From NCBI RefSeq assembly GCF_003667575.1, contig NZ_RCUY01000012.1, positions 1 through 33,930 of the forward strand: a stretch of 33,930 bases of DNA, written 5' to 3'. The notes below the pieces were generated by a model. The model had not been told where the DNA came from. It did not search any database and was given only the letters and a program-made list of their open reading frames with translations. A program made the position numbers and the translations under genes. Positions 16,460-27,469 of this stretch are shown piece by piece. Each line of letters opens with the position of its first letter. The stretch's first letter is position 1. This stretch comes from Mycetocola lacteus. Its GTDB lineage: Bacteria; Actinomycetota; Actinomycetes; Actinomycetales; Microbacteriaceae.

Positions 16460-16729
16460 AAAAACAATGATCTGGTCGCATTCAGCACGGGATATGTCGT
16501 ATTTGGACGCGTCGTGGACTCGCAATGGAAGGTAGTCGCCATCGGTTTTGTATCTGGAAACTCAGTCACATTGAGTCCAGGCCATAACTCCGGGACTTGG
16601 AGTGCTGAGGGAGGCATCTCTGGTGTTGTTGGTCCTGGGTGGGCGATGCCCGCTCCCACTGCGTCATTCGCAGTTCTCGCAGATGGACAGGTTTGCTATT
16701 CGCAAGGGCCAACCTCGTCTTTCGAGTAA
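16460..16729 (+). pseudogene. Unrecognised open frame, possible remnant of a secreted or lectin-like protein
   Basis: The plus-strand frame is open from just after a TAA at 16457-16459 to the stop at 16727-16729. It has GTG 16514 as the only reasonable start and no clear ribosome binding site. Residues include VVFGRVVDSQWKVVAIGFVSG, NSVTLSPGHNSGTWSAEGG, GVVGPGWAMPAPTASFAVLA and DGQVCYSQGP. The pattern of Gly-Trp, aromatic and small residues is faintly like PA-IL/LecA-type sugar-binding beta-sandwiches, but I would not assign that. The DNA is visibly less GC-rich than its surroundings, which suggests foreign origin or decay. Confidence 0.3.
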
Positions 16730-16761
16730 AGGCAGTTGAGGTCAACAACGAGCTACATCCA

Positions 16762-17040
16762 TCAGCGCTGGTTGAGTATCACCCCTGCGGAATCGCCCGA
16801 ATCGTATGCCGCAATAGTCACAAATATCCAGTCGCCTTCATTCGCAGGTTCTCCCGCGAGCGGATTCTGAGAAGTGATGTAGTACAGACCCGGCCAGGAT
16901 AATGCGCCAACGGGCGGCCCATCAATGTCTATGTTGGCCAGGGAAAGCCCGAGTTCGCGCGCGGTGTCTCGGGCAATGTGAACGGGTTGCCCCACAAAAT
17001 CAGGAACCAACAGTTTCGATCGCATTTCGTAATAGTCCAT
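16762..17040 (-). CDS. Small lone PASTA-domain protein
   Basis: 92 residues consisting almost wholly of one PASTA domain. LLVPDFVGQPVHIARDTARE and LGLSLANIDID are followed by a Gly/Pro loop, then ITSQNPLAGEPANEGDWIFV with TIAAY. In serine/threonine kinases and penicillin-binding proteins these domains bind peptidoglycan or muropeptides outside the cell. Here there is no kinase, membrane segment or signal peptide, so the protein would stay in the cytoplasm unless the start is wrong. ATG 17040 has AGCGGGGAAC upstream. The frame is open to 17124, but that part overlaps a hairpin after argH. It may be the surviving C-terminus of a larger gene. Confidence 0.55.
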   Translation of the reverse strand: MDYYEMRSKLLVPDFVGQPVHIARDTARELGLSLANIDIDGPPVGALSWPGLYYITSQNPLAGEPANEGDWIFVTIAAYDSGDSAGVILNQR

Positions 17041-17075
17041 CCGTTCCCCGCTCAACCGCTGAGAGGTCGGAACGC

Positions 17076-17114
17076 CGAACGCCCCGGGCTCCACGAGGGA
17101 GAACGGGGCGTTCG
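17076..17114 (-). terminator. Possible terminator hairpin downstream of argH
   Basis: CGAACGCCCCG at 17076-17086 and its exact complement at 17104-17114 form an 11-bp stem with a 17-base loop, about 60 bases past the argH stop. No T-tract follows on the minus strand, so termination would be inefficient or factor-dependent. Confidence 0.45.
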
Positions 17115-17175
17115 GGGGGGACAACCGAGCGGGCAGCTCGGCGGGGTGGCCGTGCGTGTGCGGGCCCGCGGCGAT

Positions 17176-18630
<1,455 letters not shown>

Positions 18631-18663
18631 TCAGGCGTGTGAGCGAAAAGGATAAGAGTCAGT

Positions 18664-19802
18664 CTATTGAGTGGTGCGGGCGGGCCCGGGCACCGAGGCG
18701 GCGGCCCGAGAGCAGGCGGACACCAGTTTTTCCAGCGGACCCTGCCGGAACAGCAGGATCCAGGCGGAGCAGCCGATCAGGGTAACCAGCACAAACCACC
18801 AGGTTTGGGCCACCGGATCGATCCGGTCCACCCCAGTGGAGACCAGGATCACCAGGGCTACCAGGTGCAGTGCATAGGCGGTCAGGGCCATCCGGCCGGT
18901 GGCGGCCAGCGGCCAGAGCACCCGTTGGGCCCAGCGGGGCAGCGCGAGCGCCGCGGCGATGATCAGCAGCGCGACACCCGTGGCACCCAGGATTTCAAAC
19001 GTGCTGCCCGAGTGTGGTGCCGCACCCAGTAGGTTTGCCCACTGCGGATAGCCGACAAACACCTCGCCCTGCTCGATCCCGGTGATCTGCGCGAATACAC
19101 TGGCACCCCCATAGCCGAGGACCGCGAGCCCGGCACCAACCAGAGCGATCAGGCCGAGGGAGGATCCGGAGATTCTGCCGGCAAACAGCCAGCGGGCAAC
19201 CGCCAATCCGACAATCATGAACACCACCCAGATCAGCGCCGGGTAGTACCCAAAAATCATCAGCAGGGCCAGGGCCGAGGTGCCGCCGCCGTTGTCCTGG
19301 ATGAACAGGGCGATGCCCACCTGGGCGATCGGTGCCAGCACAGCGAGCACCCCCGCCAGGATCAGCAGGTTTGGCACCCGCCAGCGGATGATCGGCAGAA
19401 CCAGCAGGAAGGCGATGGCGTAGTACTCGAGGATCACCGCGATGCCGTGATCCCCCAGGCTGAGGATCCCGCCCAGGGCAAAAATGACCAGCGCACGGGT
19501 GCCGATCCGCAGTCGCATGCGCAGCACGGCCTCGCCCTCGGGCGGGGTGCCCCGGCCCGAGAGCAGCGCCAGCGAGAACCCGGCAAGGACCGCAAACAGT
19601 ACCGCCGAGCGCCCGTTGACCAGGCCGATCCAGGTATCCGGATCCGCCGACACGGCCTCTTCCGGGCGAATAATGTGCGCGATAAACATGCCCAGGATCG
19701 CCAGCCCGCGGGCGATGTCGAGCCCGGCAATACGGGTGGGACGGGGTTCGCCGGACACCGACGGTGCGGACAGCACCGTGCCCTGAGCGATCCCCGAAGA
19801 CA

Positions 19803-19803
<1 letters not shown>
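18664..19803 (-). CDS. DUF418/acyltransferase-like polytopic membrane protein inside the arg operon
   Basis: 379 residues with about ten hydrophobic helices. The N-terminal RIAGLDIARGLAILGMFIAH is the hallmark of DUF1624/DUF418 and heparan-alpha-glucosaminide acetyltransferase-like proteins, and the C-terminal half (GRMALTAYALHLVALVIL) matches DUF418. A His conserved in the first helix pair would fit an acyl-transfer role, but the biochemical function is unproven. Its GTG start shares one base with the argF stop (TAGTG at 19805-19801), so it is translationally coupled to argF and cotranscribed with the arginine genes. It sits where argR and argG are found in other Actinobacteria. Confidence 0.75.
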
Positions 19804-21942
<2,139 letters not shown>

Positions 21943-21946
<4 letters not shown>

Positions 21947-22848
21947 TCTGTCTCGCTTACTACCTGGGTGCCGATTCCGTTCGAGGTGAAAACCTCCAGC
22001 AGGATCGAGTGTTCGATCCGGCCGTCGATGATCGCGGCGTTACGCACGCCGTTATCCACCGCGTCCAGGCACGCGTTCATTTTGGGGATCATGCCGGATT
22101 CCAGCTCCGGCAGCAGCTCGCGCAGCTCGGCGGTCGAGATGACCGAGACCAGCGAATCGCGGTTGGGCCAGTCACTGTAGAGACCGGCGACATCGGTGAG
22201 GACCAGCAGCTTATCGGCGTTCAGCGCGATCGCAATCGCGGCGGCGGCCGAATCGGCGTTGACGTTGAGCAGGCGCTCGGGATCGTCCAGGTCATAGGCG
22301 ATCGAGGTGATCACCGGAATGCGGCCGGCATCCAGCGCGTCCAGGACGGCCGAGGGGTCCACCTCGAGAATGTCGCCCACGCGGCCGAGATCCTGCATCT
22401 CCCCGTCCACCAGCACACCACGGGTGCGGCCGCCAAAGAGGTTGGCCTGCTCCCCCGAGAGTGAGCGGGCGATGTTTCCGTGCTGGTTAATGTCGGTGAC
22501 CAGGGACCGGTTTACCCGGTTACGCAGGACATCGCGGACGACGCCGATGGCCTCGTCGCTGGTGTACCGGTAGCCGCCGCGGAACTCGCTGGCGATCCCC
22601 TTTTCGGCCAGGCCCGCGGAAATCTGCGGGCCGCCTCCGTGCACCACAACCGGACGCAGGCCCGCGTGGTGCAGGAACACCATGTCCTCGGCAAAGGCCG
22701 CGGCGAGCTCCGGGGAGATCATCGCGTTACCGCCGAACTTGATGACCACGATCGCGCCGCGGTACCGCTTGAGCCACGGCAGTGCCTCGATCAGGACTGA
22801 GGCTTTGGCGTGCGCCTCTTCGAGCGAAATATCAATGGTGGTAGGCAT
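21943..22848 (-). CDS. argB: Acetylglutamate kinase
   Basis: Phosphorylates N-acetylglutamate, usually the committed and arginine-inhibited step when acetylation is recycled by ArgJ. 301 residues. VIKFGGNAM (36-43) and VVVHGGGPQI (67-76) are the amino-acid-kinase motifs. About 30 residues precede the first strand and include the helix SVLIEALPWLKRY, as in arginine-sensitive acetylglutamate kinases, so feedback inhibition is likely but inferred. It starts three bases after the argJ stop. Confidence 0.95.
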
Positions 22849-22851
22849 GGA

Positions 22852-24003
22852 TCAGCTCGAGTACGCGCTGTTCTCATGCACGTAGTCGTGCGTGAGGTCG
22901 TTGGTCAGGATGGTCGCGGCGGCGGAACCGGCGTTCAGCTCGATCTCGATCTTTACCGCACGCGGGGTCAGATCCACCAGGTCGCGAGACTGGTCGGGAC
23001 CGCCCTGGTGGCAGACCCGGACGCCGTTGAAGGAGACGTCCACGTTATACGGGTCAAACGGTGCCGAGGTGGTTCCGATCGCCGCCAGCACGCGGCCCCA
23101 GTTGGGGTCGTTGCCGTAGATCGCGGCCTTGAAGAGGTTGTTGCGGGCCACCGAGCGGCCCACCTCGACGGCGTCGGCCTCGGTCTCGGCACCGGTCACG
23201 ACGATCGCGATGTCATGGCTGGCACCCTCGGCGTCGCCCTGGAGCTGCTCGGCGAGGTCGGAGCACACCTGGATCAGCGCGGCGGTGAAGTCCGCGAGGT
23301 CCGGAGTGACGCCCGAAGCGCCGGAGGCGAGCAGGGTAACCTGGTCGTTGGTGGACATGCAGCCGTCGGAGTCAAGGCGGTCAAAGCTCACCCGGGTGGC
23401 CTCGCGCAGCGCGGCATCGAGGTCCGCGGGGGCGAGGGATGCGTCGGTGGTGATGACCACCAGCATGGTTGCCAGGCCCGGGGCGAGCATGCCCGCACCC
23501 TTGGCGATCCCGCCGATGGCCCAGTCGGTGGCCAGGAACTCGCTGGTCTTGGGCACGGTGTCGGTGGTCATGATCGCGGCGGCGGCGTGCTCGCCACCGT
23601 TTTCGTCGAGGGCGGCGGTCGCGGCCTCGACTCCGGCGGTGAGCTTGCCGAGATCCAGCTGCTCACCGATCAGACCGGTCGAGCACACCAGCACGTCGGT
23701 GGCCGAGATGCCCAGCCCGTTCGCCACTGCCTCGGCGGTGGCGTGGGTGGTCTGGAACCCCTGCTGGCCGGTGAAGCAGTTGGCGCCGCCGGAGTTCAGC
23801 ACGATGGCGTCCACGCGCCCGTCCTTGATGACCTCCTTGGACCAGATGATCGGGTTGGCCAGCGCACGGTTGCTGGTGAACACGGCGGCGGCGTTCTTCT
23901 CCGGGCCGGTGTTGACCACGAGGGCGAGGTCCGGCTTGCCGGTGGACTTGAGGCCGGCGGGAACACCCGCGGCGATGAATCCCGAGGGGGTGGTGACGCT
24001 CAT
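22852..24003 (-). CDS. argJ: Bifunctional glutamate N-acetyltransferase / ornithine acetyltransferase
   Basis: Transfers the acetyl group from acetylornithine back to glutamate, closing the acetyl cycle. 383 residues. The self-cleavage site is Ala178-Thr179 in KGAGMLAPGLATML, and the new N-terminal Thr is the nucleophile. IVLNSGGANCFTG and SDGCMSTNDQV are further family motifs. ATG 24003 is chosen because AAGGAG lies just upstream and MSVTTPSGF matches the usual N-terminus; the frame is open 19 codons further up. It follows argC by 46 bases. Confidence 0.95.
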   Translation of the reverse strand: MSVTTPSGFIAAGVPAGLKSTGKPDLALVVNTGPEKNAAAVFTSNRALANPIIWSKEVIKDGRVDAIVLNSGGANCFTGQQGFQTTHATAEAVANGLGISATDVLVCSTGLIGEQLDLGKLTAGVEAATAALDENGGEHAAAAIMTTDTVPKTSEFLATDWAIGGIAKGAGMLAPGLATMLVVITTDASLAPADLDAALREATRVSFDRLDSDGCMSTNDQVTLLASGASGVTPDLADFTAALIQVCSDLAEQLQGDAEGASHDIAIVVTGAETEADAVEVGRSVARNNLFKAAIYGNDPNWGRVLAAIGTTSAPFDPYNVDVSFNGVRVCHQGGPDQSRDLVDLTPRAVKIEIELNAGSAAATILTNDLTHDYVHENSAYSS

Positions 24004-24049
24004 AGTGCTCCTTGAAGGGTGGTGATGAGGGAAAGAATGGTGGCGGCCA

Positions 24050-25093
24050 TTACGGGGCAACCCCGTCGATGCTGAGGCCGGTGGCCTCGGGCAGGCCGAG
24101 CGCGATGTTGGCCGACTGGATCGCCGCGCCCGCGGTGCCCTTGGCCAGGTTGTCCACGGCGGTGACGATGATGACCCGGCCGGCGGCCTCGTCGATCGCC
24201 AGGCCCATCAGCGCGGTGTTGGCCCCCAGCACATCGGCGGTCCGAGGGAAGACACCCTCGGGCAGCACGTGCACAAAGGTCTCATCGGCGTAGGCGCTCT
24301 CCCAGGCCGCGCGGATCTGCTCGGCGGTGGTGCCCGGCACAATCTTCGCGGTCGTGGTGGCGAGGATTCCCCGGGACATCGGAACCAGCACCGGGGTGAA
24401 GGACACGGTGGCCTGCTCGGCCCCGGCCCAGCGCAGACCCTGGATGATTTCGGGGATGTGGCGGTGCGTACCGCCCACCGCGTAGGGATTCGCGGTGCCC
24501 AGAATCTCGGCTGCCAGCAGGTTGGTCTTGAGTGCCTTACCGGCCCCCGAGGGGCCCACGGCCAGCACGGTCACGATGTCCAGCGGCTCGATCACACCGG
24601 CGGCGATACCCGGCGCCAGCGACAACTCAACGGTAGACGCGTTGCAGCCCGGGGCGGCGATCCGTTTGGTTCCCACCAGCTTGTCGCGCTGCTTGCCCGA
24701 ACCGATCAGGAGCTCGGGAACCCCGTAGGTCCAGGCCCCGAAGAAGTCGCCGCCGTAGAACGCGGCCCAGTCCTCTTCGGATTCCAGGCGGTGATCCGCG
24801 CCGCAGTCCACCACGAGGGTGTTGGGGTCAAGCTGCGCGGTGAGCGCGCCGGAGGCACCGTGCGGCAGCGCCAGGAACACGATGTCGTGGCCGGCGAGGT
24901 TTTGTGCGTTGGTCGCCACAAACACCTTGTCGGCGAGCGAACGCAGATGCGGGTGAACCGCGGCGACGTTCTGCCCGGCGTTGGAGTGGGCGGTGACGGT
25001 GGTGATTTCAAACTCGGGGTGGCTGGCGAGCAAACGCAGCAGCTCTCCCCCGGCGTATCCGGATGCTCCGGCGATCGCGACAGAAAAAGACAT
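24050..25093 (-). CDS. argC: N-acetyl-gamma-glutamyl-phosphate reductase
   Basis: NADPH-dependent reductase, third step of arginine synthesis. 347 residues. The N-terminal Rossmann motif is [18 protein letters not shown], and the catalytic Cys150 is in [14 protein letters not shown] and HRHIPEI are also family features. ATG 25093 is preceded by GAAGGT; the open frame extends 17 codons upstream without a start context. It is the first structural gene of the operon. An arginine-rich leader frame and two nested hairpins lie between it and the promoter. Confidence 0.96.
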   Translation of the reverse strand: MSFSVAIAGASGYAGGELLRLLASHPEFEITTVTAHSNAGQNVAAVHPHLRSLADKVFVATNAQNLAGHDIVFLALPHGASGALTAQLDPNTLVVDCGADHRLESEEDWAAFYGGDFFGAWTYGVPELLIGSGKQRDKLVGTKRIAAPGCNASTVELSLAPGIAAGVIEPLDIVTVLAVGPSGAGKALKTNLLAAEILGTANPYAVGGTHRHIPEIIQGLRWAGAEQATVSFTPVLVPMSRGILATTTAKIVPGTTAEQIRAAWESAYADETFVHVLPEGVFPRTADVLGANTALMGLAIDEAAGRVIIVTAVDNLAKGTAGAAIQSANIALGLPEATGLSIDGVAP

Positions 25094-25139
25094 TGAGGCT
25101 ACCTTCAAGGACGAGTTGTGGGTGTGAATTCCGGATTCC

Positions 25140-25193
25140 GGCAACGCCCGGTCTCTCTCGCTATCGCGAGAAAAACAATTAGGGGGCGTCGCC
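25140..25193 (-). promoter_or_regulatory. Nested RNA hairpin after the arginine leader peptide (candidate attenuator)
   Basis: Read on the minus strand, GGCGACGCCC (25193-25184) pairs with GGGCGTTGCC (25149-25140) over ten bases with one G-U pair. The left arm begins at the G of the leader stop codon. The 34-base interior contains a second stem TCTCGC/GCGAGA with a four-base loop GATA (25171-25156). No T-run follows the outer stem, so control may be by Rho or by access to the argC start. A ribosome at the stop would mask the left arm. Confidence 0.55.
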
Positions 25194-25312
25194 TATCGTC
25201 GCTCGTCGGTGGCGTCAACAAAGCTACGACGTCGCTCGTCGCGGCGGGCACGGCGTCGCGCCGGCGCAGGTGCAGATACCTGAGCGCTGTGGGCGGAGCG
25301 TGCGTGAGCCAT
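25193..25312 (-). CDS. Arginine-rich leader peptide upstream of argC
   Basis: A 39-codon frame, ATG 25312 to TAG 25195-25193, encodes 11 arginines, mostly in clusters: ARRRARRDERRRS in the middle and DERR at the very end. The arginine codons are a mix of CGC, CGA and CGT. The -10 hexamer TACGCT ends seven bases before the ATG, so the leader would be translated from the 5' end of the message. A ten-base stem starts at its stop codon. An arginine-coded leader directly ahead of argC is what a ribosome-stalling attenuator needs. A 12-base direct repeat (plus strand 25197-25208 and 25230-25241) underlies the two DERR segments. It is too short to assign by homology. Confidence 0.6.
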   Translation of the reverse strand: MAHARSAHSAQVSAPAPARRRARRDERRRSFVDATDERR

Positions 25313-25319
25313 GTTGGTT

Positions 25320-25349
25320 AGCGTAGCGCGGAGGATACGACACGCGCAA
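25320..25349 (-). promoter_or_regulatory. Candidate promoter of the arg operon, leaderless for the leader peptide
   Basis: On the minus strand TTGCGC (25349-25344) and TACGCT (25325-25320) are 18 bases apart. Transcription would start about seven bases past the -10, at the leader ATG. I see no clear ARG box of the TGAATnnnnATTCA type in the region. Confidence 0.45.
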
Positions 25350-25396
25350 TCTGTGACGGACGCACGAATGATCGTATTTATTCCAACGCCACATCC

Positions 25397-25411
25397 GAGT
25401 TGATGAAACTC
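25397..25411. promoter_or_regulatory. Inverted repeat in the arg/murA divergent region
   Basis: GAGTT (25397-25401) and AACTC (25407-25411) form a perfect five-base inverted repeat with a five-base spacer. It lies between the two divergent candidate promoters. It could be an operator; no regulator is assigned. Confidence 0.3.
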
Positions 25412-25439
25412 TCAGATTGATGCTTTTGCCACGCAAAAC

Positions 25440-25475
25440 GAGAAATTTATCTCAAATGCGGTATAGCATCGGGTC
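25440..25475 (+). promoter_or_regulatory. Candidate operator and leaderless -10 of the HTH-MurA gene
   Basis: TAGCAT at 25464-25469 fits TAnnnT and ends six bases before ATG 25476. The imperfect palindrome GAGAAATTTATCTC at 25440-25453 lies about where the -35 should be. A site there is well placed for autoregulation by the XRE domain encoded downstream. Confidence 0.4.
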
Positions 25476-27041
25476 ATGGCACTTTCTACCGATACATCTC
25501 CCGTAGACATCACCGCCGCCGAACCCATGCGGCAGGTGGGCGCGCTTATTCGTTCGGCCCGGCAGGACCGTTCCCTCACCCAGGCCCAGCTGGCCGAACG
25601 GGTGGGCACCAGCCAGTCGGCGATCAACCGCATCGAACAGGGCAGCCAGAACATCTCCATCGAGCTGCTGGCCCGCCTGAGCGTCGCACTCAAGAGTGAG
25701 CTGGTGACCTTTGGGGACCGCCCCCGCCCCTCGCACATTCGGGTGGAGGGCGGCCACAAGCTGCAGGGATCGATCGCCGTCAACTCCAGCAAGAACGGTG
25801 CCGTGGCACTACTGTGCGCGGCCCTGATCAACCGCGGAACCACCCGCCTGCACCGCGTCGCCCGCATCGTCGAGGTCGACCGCATCATCGACGTGCTGCG
25901 CAGCATGGGTGTGCAGGTCACCTGGTATGGCGATGACAACAGCGTCGAGATCAAGGTGCCCGAGAATCTCAACCTCGCCGAGATCGACGCCGACGCCGGC
26001 CGTCGCACCCGCTCGGTACTAATGTTCCTCGGCCCGCTGCTCGGCCGCTTCGACAACTTCTCCCTCCCCTACGCCGGCGGCTGCGACCTCGGTACCCGCA
26101 CGGTCGAGCCGCACCTGATCGCGCTGCGCCCCTTCGGCCTCGAGGTCGAGGCGACCACCGGCTGGTACCGCGCCACCGTGAGCCACGATGTGCCCGAGCG
26201 CGTCAAGGTTGTGTTGACCGAGCGCGGCGACACCGTGACCGAGAATGCGATCATGGCCGCCGCCGTGCGCGATGGCGTGACCGTGATCCGCAACGCCAGC
26301 CCCAACTACATGGTGCAGGATCTCTGCTTCTACCTCCAGGAGCTCGGCATCCAGGTGGAGGGCATCGGCTCGACCACCCTCACCATCCACGGCAACGCCA
26401 ACGTCAACGCCGATGTGGACTACTGGCCCAGCGAAGACCCGGTGGAGGCCATGAGCCTGCTGACCGCGGGCATCGTGACCGGCTCGGAGATCACCGTGAC
26501 TCGCGTTCCGATCGAGTTCATGGAAATCGAGATGGCGACCCTGTCGGAGATGGGCCTGCGCTACTCGATGACCGATGAGTACGACGCCCACAACGGCAAG
26601 ACCCGCCTGGTGGATATCACCGTATATCCGTCGGAGCTGCGCGCCCCGATCGATAAGATCCACCCGATGCCCTTCCCGGGTCTCAACATCGACAACCTGC
26701 CCTTCTTTGTGGTGATCGCCGCCTGCGCGACCGGCGACACCCTGATCCACGACTGGGTCTACGAGGGCCGGGCGATCCACCTCACCGACCTCACCCGCCT
26801 TGGTGCTAACGTGCGTCTGCGCGACCCGCACCGTCTGGACGTCTCGGGCCCGACCCACTGGTCCGGTGCCGAGGTGTCCTGCCCGCCGGCGCTGCGCCCG
26901 GCCGTGGTGATCCTGCTGGCGATGCTCGCCGCCAAGGGCACCAGCGTGCTGCGCAACGTGGACATCATCTCGCGCGGTTACGAGCAGCTGCAGGAGCGGC
27001 TGATCTCGCTCGGCGCGAAGATCGAAACCTTCCGCGACTAA
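25476..27041 (+). CDS. XRE-type HTH fused to a MurA-like UDP-GlcNAc enolpyruvyltransferase
   Basis: 521 residues, about 100 more than ordinary MurA. Residues 18-76 are a Cro/C1-type helix-turn-helix (IRSARQDRSLTQAQLAERVG, then SQSAINRIEQGS). From about 88 the protein is an EPSP-synthase-fold enzyme. It has SSKNGAVALLCAAL with the Lys106-Asn107 pair, LGPLLGRFDNFSLPYAGGCD with Cys203 at the place of the phosphoenolpyruvate-reacting Cys of MurA, then TRTVEPHL, and PFPGLNIDNLPF with the conserved Asp. The active-site set looks complete, so it may make the first peptidoglycan precursor, or sense that substrate and control genes. It is divergent from the arg operon. A strong terminator follows. Confidence 0.85.
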   Translation: MALSTDTSPVDITAAEPMRQVGALIRSARQDRSLTQAQLAERVGTSQSAINRIEQGSQNISIELLARLSVALKSELVTFGDRPRPSHIRVEGGHKLQGSIAVNSSKNGAVALLCAALINRGTTRLHRVARIVEVDRIIDVLRSMGVQVTWYGDDNSVEIKVPENLNLAEIDADAGRRTRSVLMFLGPLLGRFDNFSLPYAGGCDLGTRTVEPHLIALRPFGLEVEATTGWYRATVSHDVPERVKVVLTERGDTVTENAIMAAAVRDGVTVIRNASPNYMVQDLCFYLQELGIQVEGIGSTTLTIHGNANVNADVDYWPSEDPVEAMSLLTAGIVTGSEITVTRVPIEFMEIEMATLSEMGLRYSMTDEYDAHNGKTRLVDITVYPSELRAPIDKIHPMPFPGLNIDNLPFFVVIAACATGDTLIHDWVYEGRAIHLTDLTRLGANVRLRDPHRLDVSGPTHWSGAEVSCPPALRPAVVILLAMLAAKGTSVLRNVDIISRGYEQLQERLISLGAKIETFRD

Positions 27042-27051
27042 CAGTCATCAC

Positions 27052-27095
27052 TACCGCACCCCGCCTCGAGCAGTCGAGGCGGGGTGCGGTATTTT
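27052..27095 (+). terminator. Rho-independent terminator after the HTH-MurA gene
   Basis: Perfect 18-base arms (27052-27069 and 27074-27091) with a four-base loop GCAG are followed by TTTT. It begins ten bases after the stop codon. The hairpin could also serve the convergent small membrane-protein gene. Confidence 0.95.
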
Positions 27096-27136
27096 GGCGC
27101 AGGGTACACAGTCTGGCGCGCCGCAAGCCGTCTGCC

Positions 27137-27322
27137 CTACCTCTCCATCCGCGCCGGGAGGATTCGCACCCCAAACCCGGCACCAACGCGGTTCGCCAAT
27201 GCCACCGCGGGTATCGTCAAAACCCCGATCAGGTAGGGGCTCAGCCCGAACAGTGTGGTGATCGTGAATCCGATACAGCCCACCACCAGGCCGTAAATCA
27301 AAACAAATGCGATCGATTTCAT
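27137..27322 (-). CDS. Small two-helix membrane protein
   Basis: 61 residues with two hydrophobic segments: SIAFVLIYGLVVGCIGFTITTLF, then a turn at GLSP and LIGVLTIPAVALANRV. It ends in basic residues (RILPARMER). ATG 27322 has GGAAAG upstream, and the residues before it in the longer open frame are poor. No family is recognised. It is downstream of a surface-protein gene on the same strand. Confidence 0.55.
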   Translation of the reverse strand: MKSIAFVLIYGLVVGCIGFTITTLFGLSPYLIGVLTIPAVALANRVGAGFGVRILPARMER

Positions 27323-27426
27323 GTCACTTTCCAACGGGATCGGGGAGACAGTGGCGACCGCGACATCGCCGCAATCACCGCCCCATGTTAGCGACGCCAG
27401 GACTTCCGCTCCGCGCACGAAACATC

Positions 27427-27456
27427 CCCCGTTCGGGGCGAGTTCCGTGGCGGAAC
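27427..27456 (-). terminator. Two small hairpins after the Pro/Thr-rich surface protein gene
   Basis: GTTCCG/CGGAAC with a three-base loop (27442-27456) and CCCC/GGGG with a four-base loop (27427-27438) lie 14-45 bases past the stop. There is no proper T-run, so this is a weak call. Confidence 0.3.
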
Positions 27457-27469
27457 AGAAGTCATGAGA

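Noticed and set aside
17041..17124. Longer PASTA protein starting at 17124
   Set aside because: The extra residues are encoded by the hairpin behind argH and lack a ribosome binding site or signal-peptide character.
22810..24015. Long plus-strand frames opposite argJ, argB, argD and argC (up to about 470 codons)
   Set aside because: Gly/His/Arg/Gln-rich composition and exact antisense position to well-supported arg genes. They are by-products of high GC third positions.
26019..26858. 279-codon minus-strand frame inside the HTH-MurA gene
   Set aside because: Composition rich in His, Val, Gly and Arg with no motif. The plus-strand gene has complete catalytic motifs over the same bases.
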